A DNA stretch of 64,000 bases from NCBI RefSeq assembly GCF_024585265.1, contig NZ_CP036533.1, positions 2,303,001 through 2,367,000 of the forward strand, written 5' to 3'. Positions 1 through 7,668 of the stretch are shown here, piece after piece. Source of the stretch: Bradyrhizobium sp. WBAH42. Its GTDB lineage: Bacteria > Pseudomonadota > Alphaproteobacteria > Rhizobiales > Xanthobacteraceae. Numbering within the stretch: the first letter of the stretch is position 1; each line of letters opens with the position of its first letter. The notes beneath the pieces are model-generated. The model was not told the DNA's origin and made no database searches. It was given only the letters and a program-made list of their open reading frames with translations. A program made the translations under genes and the position numbers.

Positions 1-1390
1 CCGGGAACAGTCCGGGACGATCCGTCAGCGGAGTCCAGTCGGTATAAAAACCCTTCACCGGGCCGAGATAGGGCAGCTGAATTTCGAGCAGGCGCTCGAA
101 ATCCATCTCGTCGGCTTCGACGATGCCTTCATTGGGGTTCTCCAGCGCCCAGGCCATGCCGCCGAGCACGGCGGAGGTCACCTGCAGGCCGGTGGCGTTC
201 TGGTAGGGCGCGAGCTCGCGCGTCTCTTCGATGGAGAGCTGCGAGCCGAACCAATAGGCATTCTTGTCATGGCCGAACAGCAGCACGCCGAGCTCGTCGA
301 TGCCGTCGACGATCTCGTTCTCGTCGAGGATGTGGTGCTTCTCCTGCATCTTCCCGGCCCGGCCGAACATTTCATGCAGCGACAGCACGGCATCGTCAGC
401 CGGATGATAGGCATAGTGGCAGGTCGGCCGGTAGATCGCCTTGCCCGACGCATCGCGCACGGTGAAATAATCGGCGATCGAGATCGACTCGTTGTGGGTG
501 ACCAGGAAGCCATACTGGGCGCCGCGGGTCGGGCACCAGGTGCGCACGCGCGTGTTGGCGCCGGGCTGCATCAGGTAGATGGCGGCGCCGCAGCCGGCTT
601 CATGGGTGTGCGCATTCTCGGGCATCCATTTCTCATGGGTGCCCCAGCCGAGCTCGGATGGCTGCATGCCTTCCGACAGGAAGCCTTCCACCGACCAGGT
701 GTTGACGAAGACGTCAGGCTCCTTCGGCTTCTTCGAGCGCTGGGTGTCGCGCTCGGCGATGTGGATGCCCTTGATGCCGGCCTGCCGCATCAAATCCGCC
801 CATTCGCCCTTGGTCTTCGGCCTGGGGGCATTGAGCTTCAGATCGGCGGCGACATTGAGCAGCGCCTGCTTGACGAAGAAGGAGACCATGCCCGGATTGG
901 CGCCGCAGCAGGAGACGGCCGTGGTCGAGCCGGCTGGACGGGCCTTCTTGGCGGCCAGCGTCGTTTCGCGCAGCGCGTAGTTGGAGCGCGCTTCCGGGCC
1001 CTTCGAGGGATCGAAATAGAACCCGAGCCAGGGCTCGTTGACGGTGTCGATGTAGAGCGCGCCGAGCTCGTTGCAGAGCTCCATGATGTCGGTCGAGCCG
1101 GTATCGACCGAGAGATTGACGCAAAAGCCCTGGCCGCCGCCCTCGGTGAGCAGCGGGGTCAACACCTCGCGGTAATTGTCCCTGGTCAGGCCCTTCTGGA
1201 TGAAGCGGACATTGTGCTTCTCGCAAAGTGCCTTGCGGCCCTCGTCCTTGGGATCGAGCACGGTGATGCGCGACTTGTCGTAGTCGAGATGCCGCTCGAT
1301 CAACGGCAGCGTGCCTTTGCCGATGGAGCCGAATCCGACCATGACGATGGGGCCGGTGATCTTCGCGTAGATCTGCGAGGGAGGGCTCAT
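1..1390 (-). CDS. hss: Homospermidine synthase, 3' end cut off by the window edge
   Basis: This enzyme condenses two putrescines (or putrescine and spermidine) into homospermidine using NAD+ as a hydride carrier, in the cytoplasm. Translation from the ATG ending at 1390 gives a Rossmann dinucleotide motif GFGSIG at residues 19-24, then long stretches typical of the bacterial family, such as VNEPWLGFYFD, CCGANPGMVSFF and HEKWMPENAHTHEAGC. About 463 codons are present; the family is usually 475-485 residues, so only a few C-terminal residues are missing. It is the last visible gene of a same-strand set that begins with ornithine decarboxylase, which makes its substrate putrescine. The family assignment is firm. 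Co-transcription is inferred from strand and spacing (78 nt after the RidA gene). Confidence 0.95.
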   Translation of the reverse strand, partial: MSPPSQIYAKITGPIVMVGFGSIGKGTLPLIERHLDYDKSRITVLDPKDEGRKALCEKHNVRFIQKGLTRDNYREVLTPLLTEGGGQGFCVNLSVDTGSTDIMELCNELGALYIDTVNEPWLGFYFDPSKGPEARSNYALRETTLAAKKARPAGSTTAVSCCGANPGMVSFFVKQALLNVAADLKLNAPRPKTKGEWADLMRQAGIKGIHIAERDTQRSKKPKEPDVFVNTWSVEGFLSEGMQPSELGWGTHEKWMPENAHTHEAGCGAAIYLMQPGANTRVRTWCPTRGAQYGFLVTHNESISIADYFTVRDASGKAIYRPTCHYAYHPADDAVLSLHEMFGRAGKMQEKHHILDENEIVDGIDELGVLLFGHDKNAYWFGSQLSIEETRELAPYQNATGLQVTSAVLGGMAWALENPNEGIVEADEMDFERLLEIQLPYLGPVKGFYTDWTPLTDRPGLFP

Positions 1391-1468
1391 GGGATGGGTT
1401 CTCCGGAAAGTGCTGGCAGTGAGGGATGGATCAGGCGCTGCGGCGCTTGTCAGATGCTGCGGCGCTTT

Positions 1469-1864
1469 TTAGGTGCCGCGGCGCTTGGCGGTGACTTCGA
1501 TCTCGACCTTCATCTCGGGCCTGGCGAGGGCGCTGACGACCAGCAACGTCGCCGCCGGCCTGATGTCGGCGAGGACCTCGCCGCAGACGGCGAAGTGGGC
1601 GTCGATGTAGCTGGCGTCGGTCACGTAGTAGGTCGCACGGACGATATCGGCCATCTCGAAGCCGCCCTCCGTCAGTGCGGCGGCGATGGTCTTGAAGCAG
1701 TTGCGTGACTGGCTCGTGACATCTGATGGCATCGTCATCGTGGTGTAGTCATAGCCGGTGGTTCCCGCGACGAAGGCGAACTCGCCGTCGATCACGGCAC
1801 GGCTGTAGCCGACGGTCTTCTCGAGCGGGGAGCCGGTGGAGATCAGGCGACGGGACATGGTCAT
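1469..1864 (-). CDS. RidA (YjgF/YER057c/UK114) family protein
   Basis: A 131-residue protein of the RidA fold. Members hydrolyse reactive enamine or imine intermediates to ketones and ammonia, usually as trimers in the cytoplasm. The C-terminal half shows the usual pattern: VRATYYVTD, an FAVCGEVLADIRPAATLLVV stretch and a final EIEVTAKR strand. Arg and Glu of the canonical ligand site are present in recognisable positions, but whether this is an active deaminase cannot be decided by eye. Two in-frame ATGs (1864 and 1858) are possible; a GAGG sits at a better distance from the second. It lies between a GNAT gene and homospermidine synthase on the same strand, and homospermidine synthase works through imine intermediates, so a housekeeping role for that pathway is plausible but inferred. 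Confidence 0.88.
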   Translation of the reverse strand: MTMSRRLISTGSPLEKTVGYSRAVIDGEFAFVAGTTGYDYTTMTMPSDVTSQSRNCFKTIAAALTEGGFEMADIVRATYYVTDASYIDAHFAVCGEVLADIRPAATLLVVSALARPEMKVEIEVTAKRRGT

Positions 1865-2004
1865 GGGCCTCGACTGAAGGGGTGTTTCGCGGGGTTTAAA
1901 GGGCGTTTCGGGGGCCTGCGCAACCCCAAAGGAAGGGCCTCGCGCAGGCGCGGCAGGGCGTTGCCGCTCGATGCGGCCTAGGTCGTCGCTACAGGAGCGA
2001 TCCC

Positions 2005-2592
2005 TCAGGCCGCGTGCGCCTCAGGCGCGCGAACCGACCTCCGTTTGGGCAGGGCCGCGCCGGTCGGGACAATCATCCCGGCGGCGCCATCGAGCGCACC
2101 ATCGGTGAACTCGATCGCCAGCAGGCGGTCGCGCTCGAACGGGCCGGGCAGCGACAGCTCCGCGGTCTTCTCGGTCGAGAAGCCGAACCGGGCGTAATAG
2201 GGGGCATCGCCGAGCAGGATCACGGCGTCATGCCCGCGCGCCCGGGCGGCGGCCAGCGCTTGATGCATCAGCGCGGCGCCGATCCCGAGCTCGCGGCAGG
2301 CAGGGTCGACCGCCAGCGGTCCGAGGACCAGAGCGGGCCTGCCTCCGGCGCTGACATGCCACAGCCGCACGGTTCCCACGAGCTTGCCCTCGCGCATCGC
2401 CGACAGGGCAAGGCCTGCAGCGGGCGCGCGTCCGTCGCGCAGGCGCTGGCAGGTGCGGCCATGGCGGGTCTCGCCAAAGCAGGCATCGAGCAGCGTTTCG
2501 CGCGTCGCGACGTCGGTAGCACGTTCCGCGCGGATCACGAACGGAGCGGCTTTCGAGGTGAGGGCAACTTGCGGCTTCCGAGGAGCAGTCAT
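2005..2592 (-). CDS. GNAT family N-acetyltransferase
   Basis: A 195-residue acetyl-CoA-dependent N-acetyltransferase. The acetyl-CoA binding motif A is visible as LGPLAVDPACRELGIGAALM, with the R/QxxGxG/A core at about residues 97-102. It is followed by a helix and by LLGDAPYYARFGF, typical of the YhbS-like branch. The first 15-20 residues are an extra N-terminal tail before the domain. The gene sits 134 nt after the ornithine decarboxylase stop and 140 nt before the RidA gene, all on the minus strand, so a polyamine or amino-acid-derived substrate is conceivable; nothing in the sequence proves it. The start ATG is at 2592. No other reading frame here has better support. Confidence 0.88.
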   Translation of the reverse strand: MTAPRKPQVALTSKAAPFVIRAERATDVATRETLLDACFGETRHGRTCQRLRDGRAPAAGLALSAMREGKLVGTVRLWHVSAGGRPALVLGPLAVDPACRELGIGAALMHQALAAARARGHDAVILLGDAPYYARFGFSTEKTAELSLPGPFERDRLLAIEFTDGALDGAAGMIVPTGAALPKRRSVRAPEAHAA

Positions 2593-2726
2593 GGCACGTC
2601 AGTCCCCGCTTGAACCGGCGTGCGCGCAGCACGCCTGTCCAAGACGTCGTCAGAAATCTAAATGGTGGATGAGGAGCCGGCGGACCGGCTCCCGGGTTCG
2701 TCAGGCCTCTAGAACCAAGAGGCGGA

Positions 2727-3869
2727 TCAGATGTGATACGTCTTCAGCGGCGGGATGCCGTTGAACGCCACCGACGAGTAGGTCGACGTATAGGCCCCGG
2801 TGCCTTCGATCAGCACCTTGTCGCCGATCTCGAGCGTGACGGGAAGCGGATACGGGTTCTTCTCGTACAGCACGTCGGCGCTGTCGCAGGTCGGACCCGC
2901 GAGCACGCACGGCGTCATGTCCGCACCGTCATGACGGGTGCGGATGGCGTAACGGATCGACTCGTCCATGGTCTCGGCGAGACCGCCGAACTTGCCGATG
3001 TCCAGGTACACCCAGCGCACCTCGTCCTCGTCGCTCTTCTTCGAGATGAGCACGACCTCGGATTCGATGATGCCGGCGTTGCCCACCATGCCGCGGCCCG
3101 GCTCGATGATGGTCTCCGGGATCTGGTTGCCGAAGTGCTTGCGCAGCGCGCGGAAGATCGAGCGGCCGTAGGTCACGACCGGCGGCACGTCCTTCAGGTA
3201 CTTGGTCGGGAAGCCGCCGCCCATGTTGACCATGGACAGGTTGATGCCGCGCTCGGCGCAGTCGCGGAACACTTGCGAGGCCATCGCCAGCGCACGGTCC
3301 CACGCCTTCACCTTGCGCTGCTGCGAGCCGACATGGAAGGAGATGCCGCACGGCTCCAGGCCCAGGCGCTTGGCGAGGTCGAGCACCTCGACCGCCATTT
3401 CCGGGTCGCAGCCGAACTTGCGCGACAGCGGCCACTCGGCGCCGGCGCAGTCATAGAGGATGCGGCAGAACACCTTCGCTCCGGGGGCGGCACGGGCGAC
3501 CTTCTCGACCTCGGCGGCGCAATCGACCGCGAACAGCCGAATGCCGAGCGCGAAGGCGCGCGCGATGTCGCGCTCCTTCTTGATCGTGTTGCCGAAGGAG
3601 ACGCGGTCGGGCGTCGCACCCGCGGCCAGCGCCATCTCGATCTCGGCGACCGTGGCGGTGTCGAAGCAGGAGCCCATGGAGGCGAGCAGGGACAGCACTT
3701 CCGGCGCCGGGTTCGCCTTGACGGCATAGAACACGCGGCTGTCGGGCAGCGCCTTGGCGAAGCTCTGGTAATTGTCGCGCACGACCTCGAGGTCGACGAC
3801 GAGGCACGGCTCGATGTCGAGGCCTTCGTTGCGGCGGTTGCGCAGGAATTCCTGGATACGTTCGGTCAT
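2727..3869 (-). CDS. odc: Ornithine decarboxylase (alanine-racemase-fold, PLP group IV)
   Basis: This enzyme decarboxylates ornithine (some relatives also lysine) to putrescine. It is a 380-residue PLP enzyme of the alanine-racemase fold. The Schiff-base lysine is Lys51 in FYAVKANP. HVGSQ, a glycine-rich NMGGGFP loop and EPGRGMVG follow, and the catalytic cysteine is Cys328 in GPTCDSADVLYE, with the GAYTSTYSS segment close behind. An ATG lies 14 codons upstream in frame, but the family normally begins at MTERIQEFL, so the start at 3869 is chosen. The gene follows an unusually long leader and heads the polyamine cluster that ends in homospermidine synthase. Ornithine as the main substrate is inferred from the family and the pathway neighbour. 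Confidence 0.93.
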   Translation of the reverse strand: MTERIQEFLRNRRNEGLDIEPCLVVDLEVVRDNYQSFAKALPDSRVFYAVKANPAPEVLSLLASMGSCFDTATVAEIEMALAAGATPDRVSFGNTIKKERDIARAFALGIRLFAVDCAAEVEKVARAAPGAKVFCRILYDCAGAEWPLSRKFGCDPEMAVEVLDLAKRLGLEPCGISFHVGSQQRKVKAWDRALAMASQVFRDCAERGINLSMVNMGGGFPTKYLKDVPPVVTYGRSIFRALRKHFGNQIPETIIEPGRGMVGNAGIIESEVVLISKKSDEDEVRWVYLDIGKFGGLAETMDESIRYAIRTRHDGADMTPCVLAGPTCDSADVLYEKNPYPLPVTLEIGDKVLIEGTGAYTSTYSSVAFNGIPPLKTYHI

Positions 3870-4396
3870 GGCACTCTCCAACGGCCCCAGCGACGGGAGC
3901 CGTATCAACATGACGTCTGATGAGAGTGCTTCGGCCGCATCGCGCGATGGAGGCGCGTCGAGGCCAAAAAACTCAAACCAGACTGTGCTGCCGTGGATTG
4001 GTTGGGAGAGTTTCCCGCCCGCTCACCTGGCAATGAAGGACAAGCCTTTTCAGTAGCCCGCGCCGGCGTTGGAATGCCGGTAGAGACCAAAAAAGCCCGA
4101 TCCGTCGTTGCTTTAAGTCGCGTCCCCCGTTGAGAGCGGGGTGCGCCGGTTCGCCTCCGGCTGCCAGTCACGGTTGCAAAGAGCGAAGTCACCTTCGACA
4201 TGGCATCTCTTTGAGAGAGATGCTGGGCGCTCCGGGTTTGCTTCGTCTTCCGACTTTCTGGTCTTGCGACCTCGGTCTTCCGACTTCCGCACTTCCGAAG
4301 AGCCCCTCGGCTTCTTCACCCCTTGGCGGCTGTCCGGCCTCTTGTCCGGATACCTACCGACTGACACACGACCACAGGCACGTGCGAAATTGGGCA
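3870..4396 (-). promoter_or_regulatory. Long structured leader of the ornithine decarboxylase gene, candidate speF-type RNA
   Basis: No convincing gene lies between 3870 and 4557 apart from the leader. On the minus strand the region can form several hairpins: a perfect 8-bp stem with a 5-nt loop at 4203-4223 (GCATCTCT arms), and a CCGGC/GCCGG hairpin around 4061-4080 just after a U-rich run near 4090-4096. Alphaproteobacterial ornithine decarboxylase genes are known to carry a conserved leader RNA called the speF motif. Position and length fit that, but I could not align the sequence to the family. A 98-codon frame starting at 4201 directly after the hairpin may be a leader ORF or chance. Confidence 0.4.
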
Positions 4397-4402
4397 AGTC
4401 CG

Positions 4403-4431
4403 CACATAAGCGTTTTGACTCTGCTTCGCAA
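4403..4431 (-). promoter_or_regulatory. Putative sigma70-type promoter for the odc cluster
   Basis: On the minus strand TTGCGA (4431-4426) is followed after exactly 17 nt by TATGTG (4408-4403), a plausible -35/-10 pair. Transcription would begin near 4396 and give a leader of about 525 nt. This is a prediction by eye from spacing and sequence only. Confidence 0.35.
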
Positions 4432-4557
4432 GAATTTTTTTAGGCTGCGGACAGAATTGCCTAACATCTGCTTGCGCGCTGTTGCGCGAGCGACGCGGGA
4501 GATGAACGCGCGTTAAGTTTTCGCTGCGCTGCGCGTGTTGCCCACGCGCGAGACGCG

Positions 4558-4812
4558 TCAGCCGCGCTTGGTGAAGGGCTCGATGCGCTGAGCGCCGCGG
4601 ATGAAGGCGGTCATCACGAGCACGCCGAGTGCGAACAGCACGGCCTGCAGGATATGGGCGCCCTGGTCGCCGAGCCCGAACAGGATCGCGAGCGCCCAGC
4701 CGCCCGCAAAGGCCGCGCCGAACACCTCCGCGCCGATCAGGATGGCGGCGCTGATGACGGTGATGACGCTGGGCCAGACGATCCGGCGGGACGATGAGGA
4801 AGGCGCGTTCAT
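4558..4812 (-). CDS. Small hypothetical membrane protein (84 aa)
   Basis: From the ATG at 4812 the frame encodes 84 residues: a short polar N-terminus (MNAPSSSSRR), two hydrophobic segments at roughly residues 13-37 and 45-64 joined by a short GLGDQG turn, and a basic tail ending IEPFTKRG. The composition and charge pattern suit a two-helix inner-membrane protein with both ends in the cytoplasm. The frame is open much further upstream, but that part runs antisense through dcp and is not credible. The gene is divergent from dcp, whose start is 136 bp away, so the promoters share that gap. I do not recognise a named family, and the function is unknown. Confidence 0.6.
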   Translation of the reverse strand: MNAPSSSSRRIVWPSVITVISAAILIGAEVFGAAFAGGWALAILFGLGDQGAHILQAVLFALGVLVMTAFIRGAQRIEPFTKRG

Positions 4813-4948
4813 GGTTTCAGAGGGTCCTGGCTTCGAGGGCCGCAATCTCCCCGAAAAGGCGGCCGGGAGCAAGGGCAAACGGCCCAAAAAAGCCCCACGC
4901 GTGCTATAGCTGGCCGCAGCAATAGAGCCACGAAATCCGGGACTTGTG

Positions 4949-7030
4949 ATGTCAGAACCCCGCCAATTTACGGACCCCGAGACCAATCCGCTGCTGAAGG
5001 CCTGGGTGACGCCGTTCGCGACCCCGCCTTTCGACGAGATCAAGCCGGAGCATTTCCTGCCGGCCTTCGAGCAGGCCTTCGCCGACCATTCCGCCGAGAT
5101 TGCGGCGATCACCAACGATCCCGCGGCGCCCGACTTCGCCAACACCATCACGGCGCTGGAGCGCTCGGGCAAGCTCTTGAGCAAGGTCGCGGCGGTCTTC
5201 TACGACCTCGTCTCGGCGCATTCCAACCCGGCCATCCTGGAGATCGACAAGGAGGTCTCCTTGCGGATGGCGCGGCACTGGAATCCGATCATGATGAACG
5301 CCGTGCTGTTCGGCCGCATCGCCCATCTGCACGAGAACCGCGCGGGTCTCGGTCTCACGCCCGAGCAGCTCCGCCTCTTGGAGCGCACCTACACCCGCTT
5401 CCACCGCGCCGGCGCCGGCCTCTCCGAGGAGGCCAAGACCCGGATGGCCGAGATCAACGAGCGGCTGGCCCAGCTCGGCACCGGCTTCAGCCATCATCTG
5501 CTCGGCGACGAGCAGGACTGGTTCATGGAGCTCGGGGAGACCGATCGCCAGGGCCTGCCGGAGAGCTTTGTCGCCGCCGCCAAGGCTGCGGCGGAAGAGC
5601 GCGGCATGGCGGGCAAGGCCATCGTCACGCTCTCGCGCTCCTCGGTCGAGACGTTCCTGAAGAGCTCCGCCCGGCGTGACCTCCGCGAGAAGGTCTACAA
5701 GGCCTTCATCGCGCGCGGCGACAACGGCAACGCCAATGACAACAACGCGACCATTGTCGAGATCCTGAAGCTGCGCGAGGAGAGCGCCAGGCTCCTGGGC
5801 TATCCGACCTACGCCGCCTACCGGCTCGAGGATTCCATGGCCAAGACGCCGGACGCGGTGCGCAACCTGTTGGAGCGGGTCTGGAAGCCGGCCCGGGCCC
5901 GCGCGCTTGCCGACCGCGACGAGATGCAGGCGCTGATCACGGAAGAGGGCGGCAATTTCAGGCTCGCCCCCTGGGACTGGCGCTTCTACGCCGAGAAGCT
6001 CCGTCTGCAGCGCGCCAATTTCGACGATTCCGCGATCAAGCCGTATCTCGGCCTCGACAACATGATCGCCGCCGCCTTCGACTGTGCCACGCGCCTGTTC
6101 GGCGTCACCTTCGAGGAGCGCAAGGACATTCCGGTCTGGCACCCGGACGTCCGGGTCTGGGAGATGAAGGGGCCGGACGGCAAGCACAAGGCGCTGTTCT
6201 ATGGCGACTACTTCGCCCGGCCATCGAAGCGCTCCGGCGCCTGGATGACCTCGCTGCGCGACCAGCAGAAGCTCGACGGCGACGTCGCGCCGCTGGTTCT
6301 CAACATCTGCAATTTCGCCAAGGGCGCGGGCGGCGAGCCGTCGCTGTTGTCGCCCGACGATGCCCGCACCCTGTTCCACGAGTTCGGCCACGGCCTGCAC
6401 GGCATGCTCTCCAACGTGACCTATCCCTCGCTGTCGGGCACCTCGGTGTTCACCGATTTCGTCGAGCTGCCCTCGCAGCTCTACGAGCACTGGCAGGAGC
6501 GGCCCGAGGTGCTGCAGAAGTTCGCCCGCCACTACCAGACCGGCGAGCCGCTGCCGGACGACCTGCTGCAACGCTTCCTCGCCGCGCGGAAATTCAACCA
6601 GGGCTTTGCCACGGTCGAGTTCGTCTCGTCGGCGCTGGTGGACCTGGAATTCCACACCCAGCCGGCAGCCGCCGCGGAGGATGTCCGCGCCTTCGAAAGA
6701 CGCGAGCTGGAGAAGATCGGCATGCCCGAGGAGATCGCGCTGCGTCACCGTCCGACGCAGTTCGGCCACATCTTCACCGGCGACCACTACGCTGCCGGCT
6801 ATTACAGCTACATGTGGTCGGAGGTGATGGACGCCGACGCCTTCGGCGCGTTCGAGGAGGCCGGGGACATCTTCGATCCTGCCGTGGCCAAGCGTCTGCA
6901 CGACGACATCTATTCGTCGGGCGGGTCGGTCGATCCGGAAGCCGCCTACGAGGCGTTCCGCGGCCGTCCGCCGGAGCCGGATGCGCTGCTCCGCCGCCGC
7001 GGCCTGCTCGACGACGCCAGGGCGGCCTGA
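4949..7030 (+). CDS. dcp: M3 family zinc metallopeptidase, peptidyl-dipeptidase Dcp type
   Basis: A 693-residue oligopeptidase that trims short peptides. The zinc site is HEFGH at residues 477-481 in LFHEFGHGLHGML, with the downstream third ligand expected in the FTDFVELPSQ segment. The N-terminus (NPLLKAWVTPF, PPFDEIKPEHFLPAFEQAF, NTITALERSG) matches Dcp more closely than oligopeptidase F. No signal peptide is present, so the enzyme is probably cytoplasmic. A GTG at 4946 and an ATG at 4949 are adjacent; the ATG is preferred. The stop TGA at 7028-7030 overlaps the ATG of the next gene by one base, indicating translational coupling with the DUF1007 and NicO genes. The reason for that pairing is not obvious. 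Confidence 0.93.
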   Translation: MSEPRQFTDPETNPLLKAWVTPFATPPFDEIKPEHFLPAFEQAFADHSAEIAAITNDPAAPDFANTITALERSGKLLSKVAAVFYDLVSAHSNPAILEIDKEVSLRMARHWNPIMMNAVLFGRIAHLHENRAGLGLTPEQLRLLERTYTRFHRAGAGLSEEAKTRMAEINERLAQLGTGFSHHLLGDEQDWFMELGETDRQGLPESFVAAAKAAAEERGMAGKAIVTLSRSSVETFLKSSARRDLREKVYKAFIARGDNGNANDNNATIVEILKLREESARLLGYPTYAAYRLEDSMAKTPDAVRNLLERVWKPARARALADRDEMQALITEEGGNFRLAPWDWRFYAEKLRLQRANFDDSAIKPYLGLDNMIAAAFDCATRLFGVTFEERKDIPVWHPDVRVWEMKGPDGKHKALFYGDYFARPSKRSGAWMTSLRDQQKLDGDVAPLVLNICNFAKGAGGEPSLLSPDDARTLFHEFGHGLHGMLSNVTYPSLSGTSVFTDFVELPSQLYEHWQERPEVLQKFARHYQTGEPLPDDLLQRFLAARKFNQGFATVEFVSSALVDLEFHTQPAAAAEDVRAFERRELEKIGMPEEIALRHRPTQFGHIFTGDHYAAGYYSYMWSEVMDADAFGAFEEAGDIFDPAVAKRLHDDIYSSGGSVDPEAAYEAFRGRPPEPDALLRRRGLLDDARAA

Positions 7031-7668
7031 TGAGCATGCGGGCCCTGTTCGGAATGCTGTTCGCCGCCGCGATGACGCTCGCGGCGGGGGCAGCAAATGC
7101 GCATCCACATGTTTGGATCACCGCGACCAGCGAATTGCTCTATGCCGCTGACGGCAGCATCACCGGCGTGCGCCACGCCTGGACCTTCGACGACATGTTC
7201 TCGGCCTATGCCGTGCAGGGGCTCGAGAGCAAGACCAAGGGCGCCTACACGCGCGAGGAGCTCAAGCCGCTGGCGCAGACCAATGTCGAGTCGCTGAAGG
7301 AATACGCCTACTTCACCTTTGCGCGAGCCGACGGCAAGAAGGAGCGATTCCAGGAGCCGGTCGACTATTTCCTCGACTACAAGGACACGGTGCTGACCCT
7401 GCACTTCACCTTGCCGCTGAAGAACCCGGTCAAGCCCAGGCAGCTGGTGCTCGAAGTGTTCGACCGCTCCTTCTTCATCGACTTCCAGATGGCCAAGGAC
7501 AGTCCGGTCAAGCTGGTCGGTGCGCCCGCGGGCTGCCAGATGAAGCTGGAGCGGCCGAACGACGGCACCGCGAGCGCCCAGAAGCTGAACGAGCAGACCT
7601 TCCTGAACGGCGAGAACTCGAATTTCGGCATGATGTTCGCCAACAAGATCACGGTGGATTGCCCTTGA
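7030..7668 (+). CDS. DUF1007 family periplasmic protein, partner of the NicO transporter
   Basis: A 212-residue secreted protein. Residues 1-23 form a signal peptide ending ANA, and the mature protein begins HPHVWITATSEL, the signature of DUF1007 (COG3683). The family is almost always encoded next to RcnA/NicO-type nickel/cobalt exporters and is thought to be a periplasmic component or metal-handling partner. The N-terminal HPH could bind metal once the signal is removed. Its start overlaps the dcp stop (TGATG). Its stop overlaps the likely start of the downstream transporter, so the three genes are probably translated as one unit. The molecular function of DUF1007 is not known from sequence. 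Confidence 0.85.
   Translation: MSMRALFGMLFAAAMTLAAGAANAHPHVWITATSELLYAADGSITGVRHAWTFDDMFSAYAVQGLESKTKGAYTREELKPLAQTNVESLKEYAYFTFARADGKKERFQEPVDYFLDYKDTVLTLHFTLPLKNPVKPRQLVLEVFDRSFFIDFQMAKDSPVKLVGAPAGCQMKLERPNDGTASAQKLNEQTFLNGENSNFGMMFANKITVDCP

Noticed and set aside
269..1708. A 479-codon plus-strand frame opposite homospermidine synthase and RidA
   Set aside because: It runs antisense to two clear genes and has only Arg/Gly/Asp-rich sequence with no domain. It is a GC-rich shadow frame.
3905..4201. A 98-codon frame upstream of odc
   Set aside because: It begins right after a hairpin but has no ribosome site or family. It is kept only as a possible leader ORF in the findings and not called a gene.
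4952..7108. A 718-codon minus-strand frame opposite dcp
   Set aside because: Mirror of the dcp coding frame, with no recognisable motif; long antisense frames are expected at this GC content.
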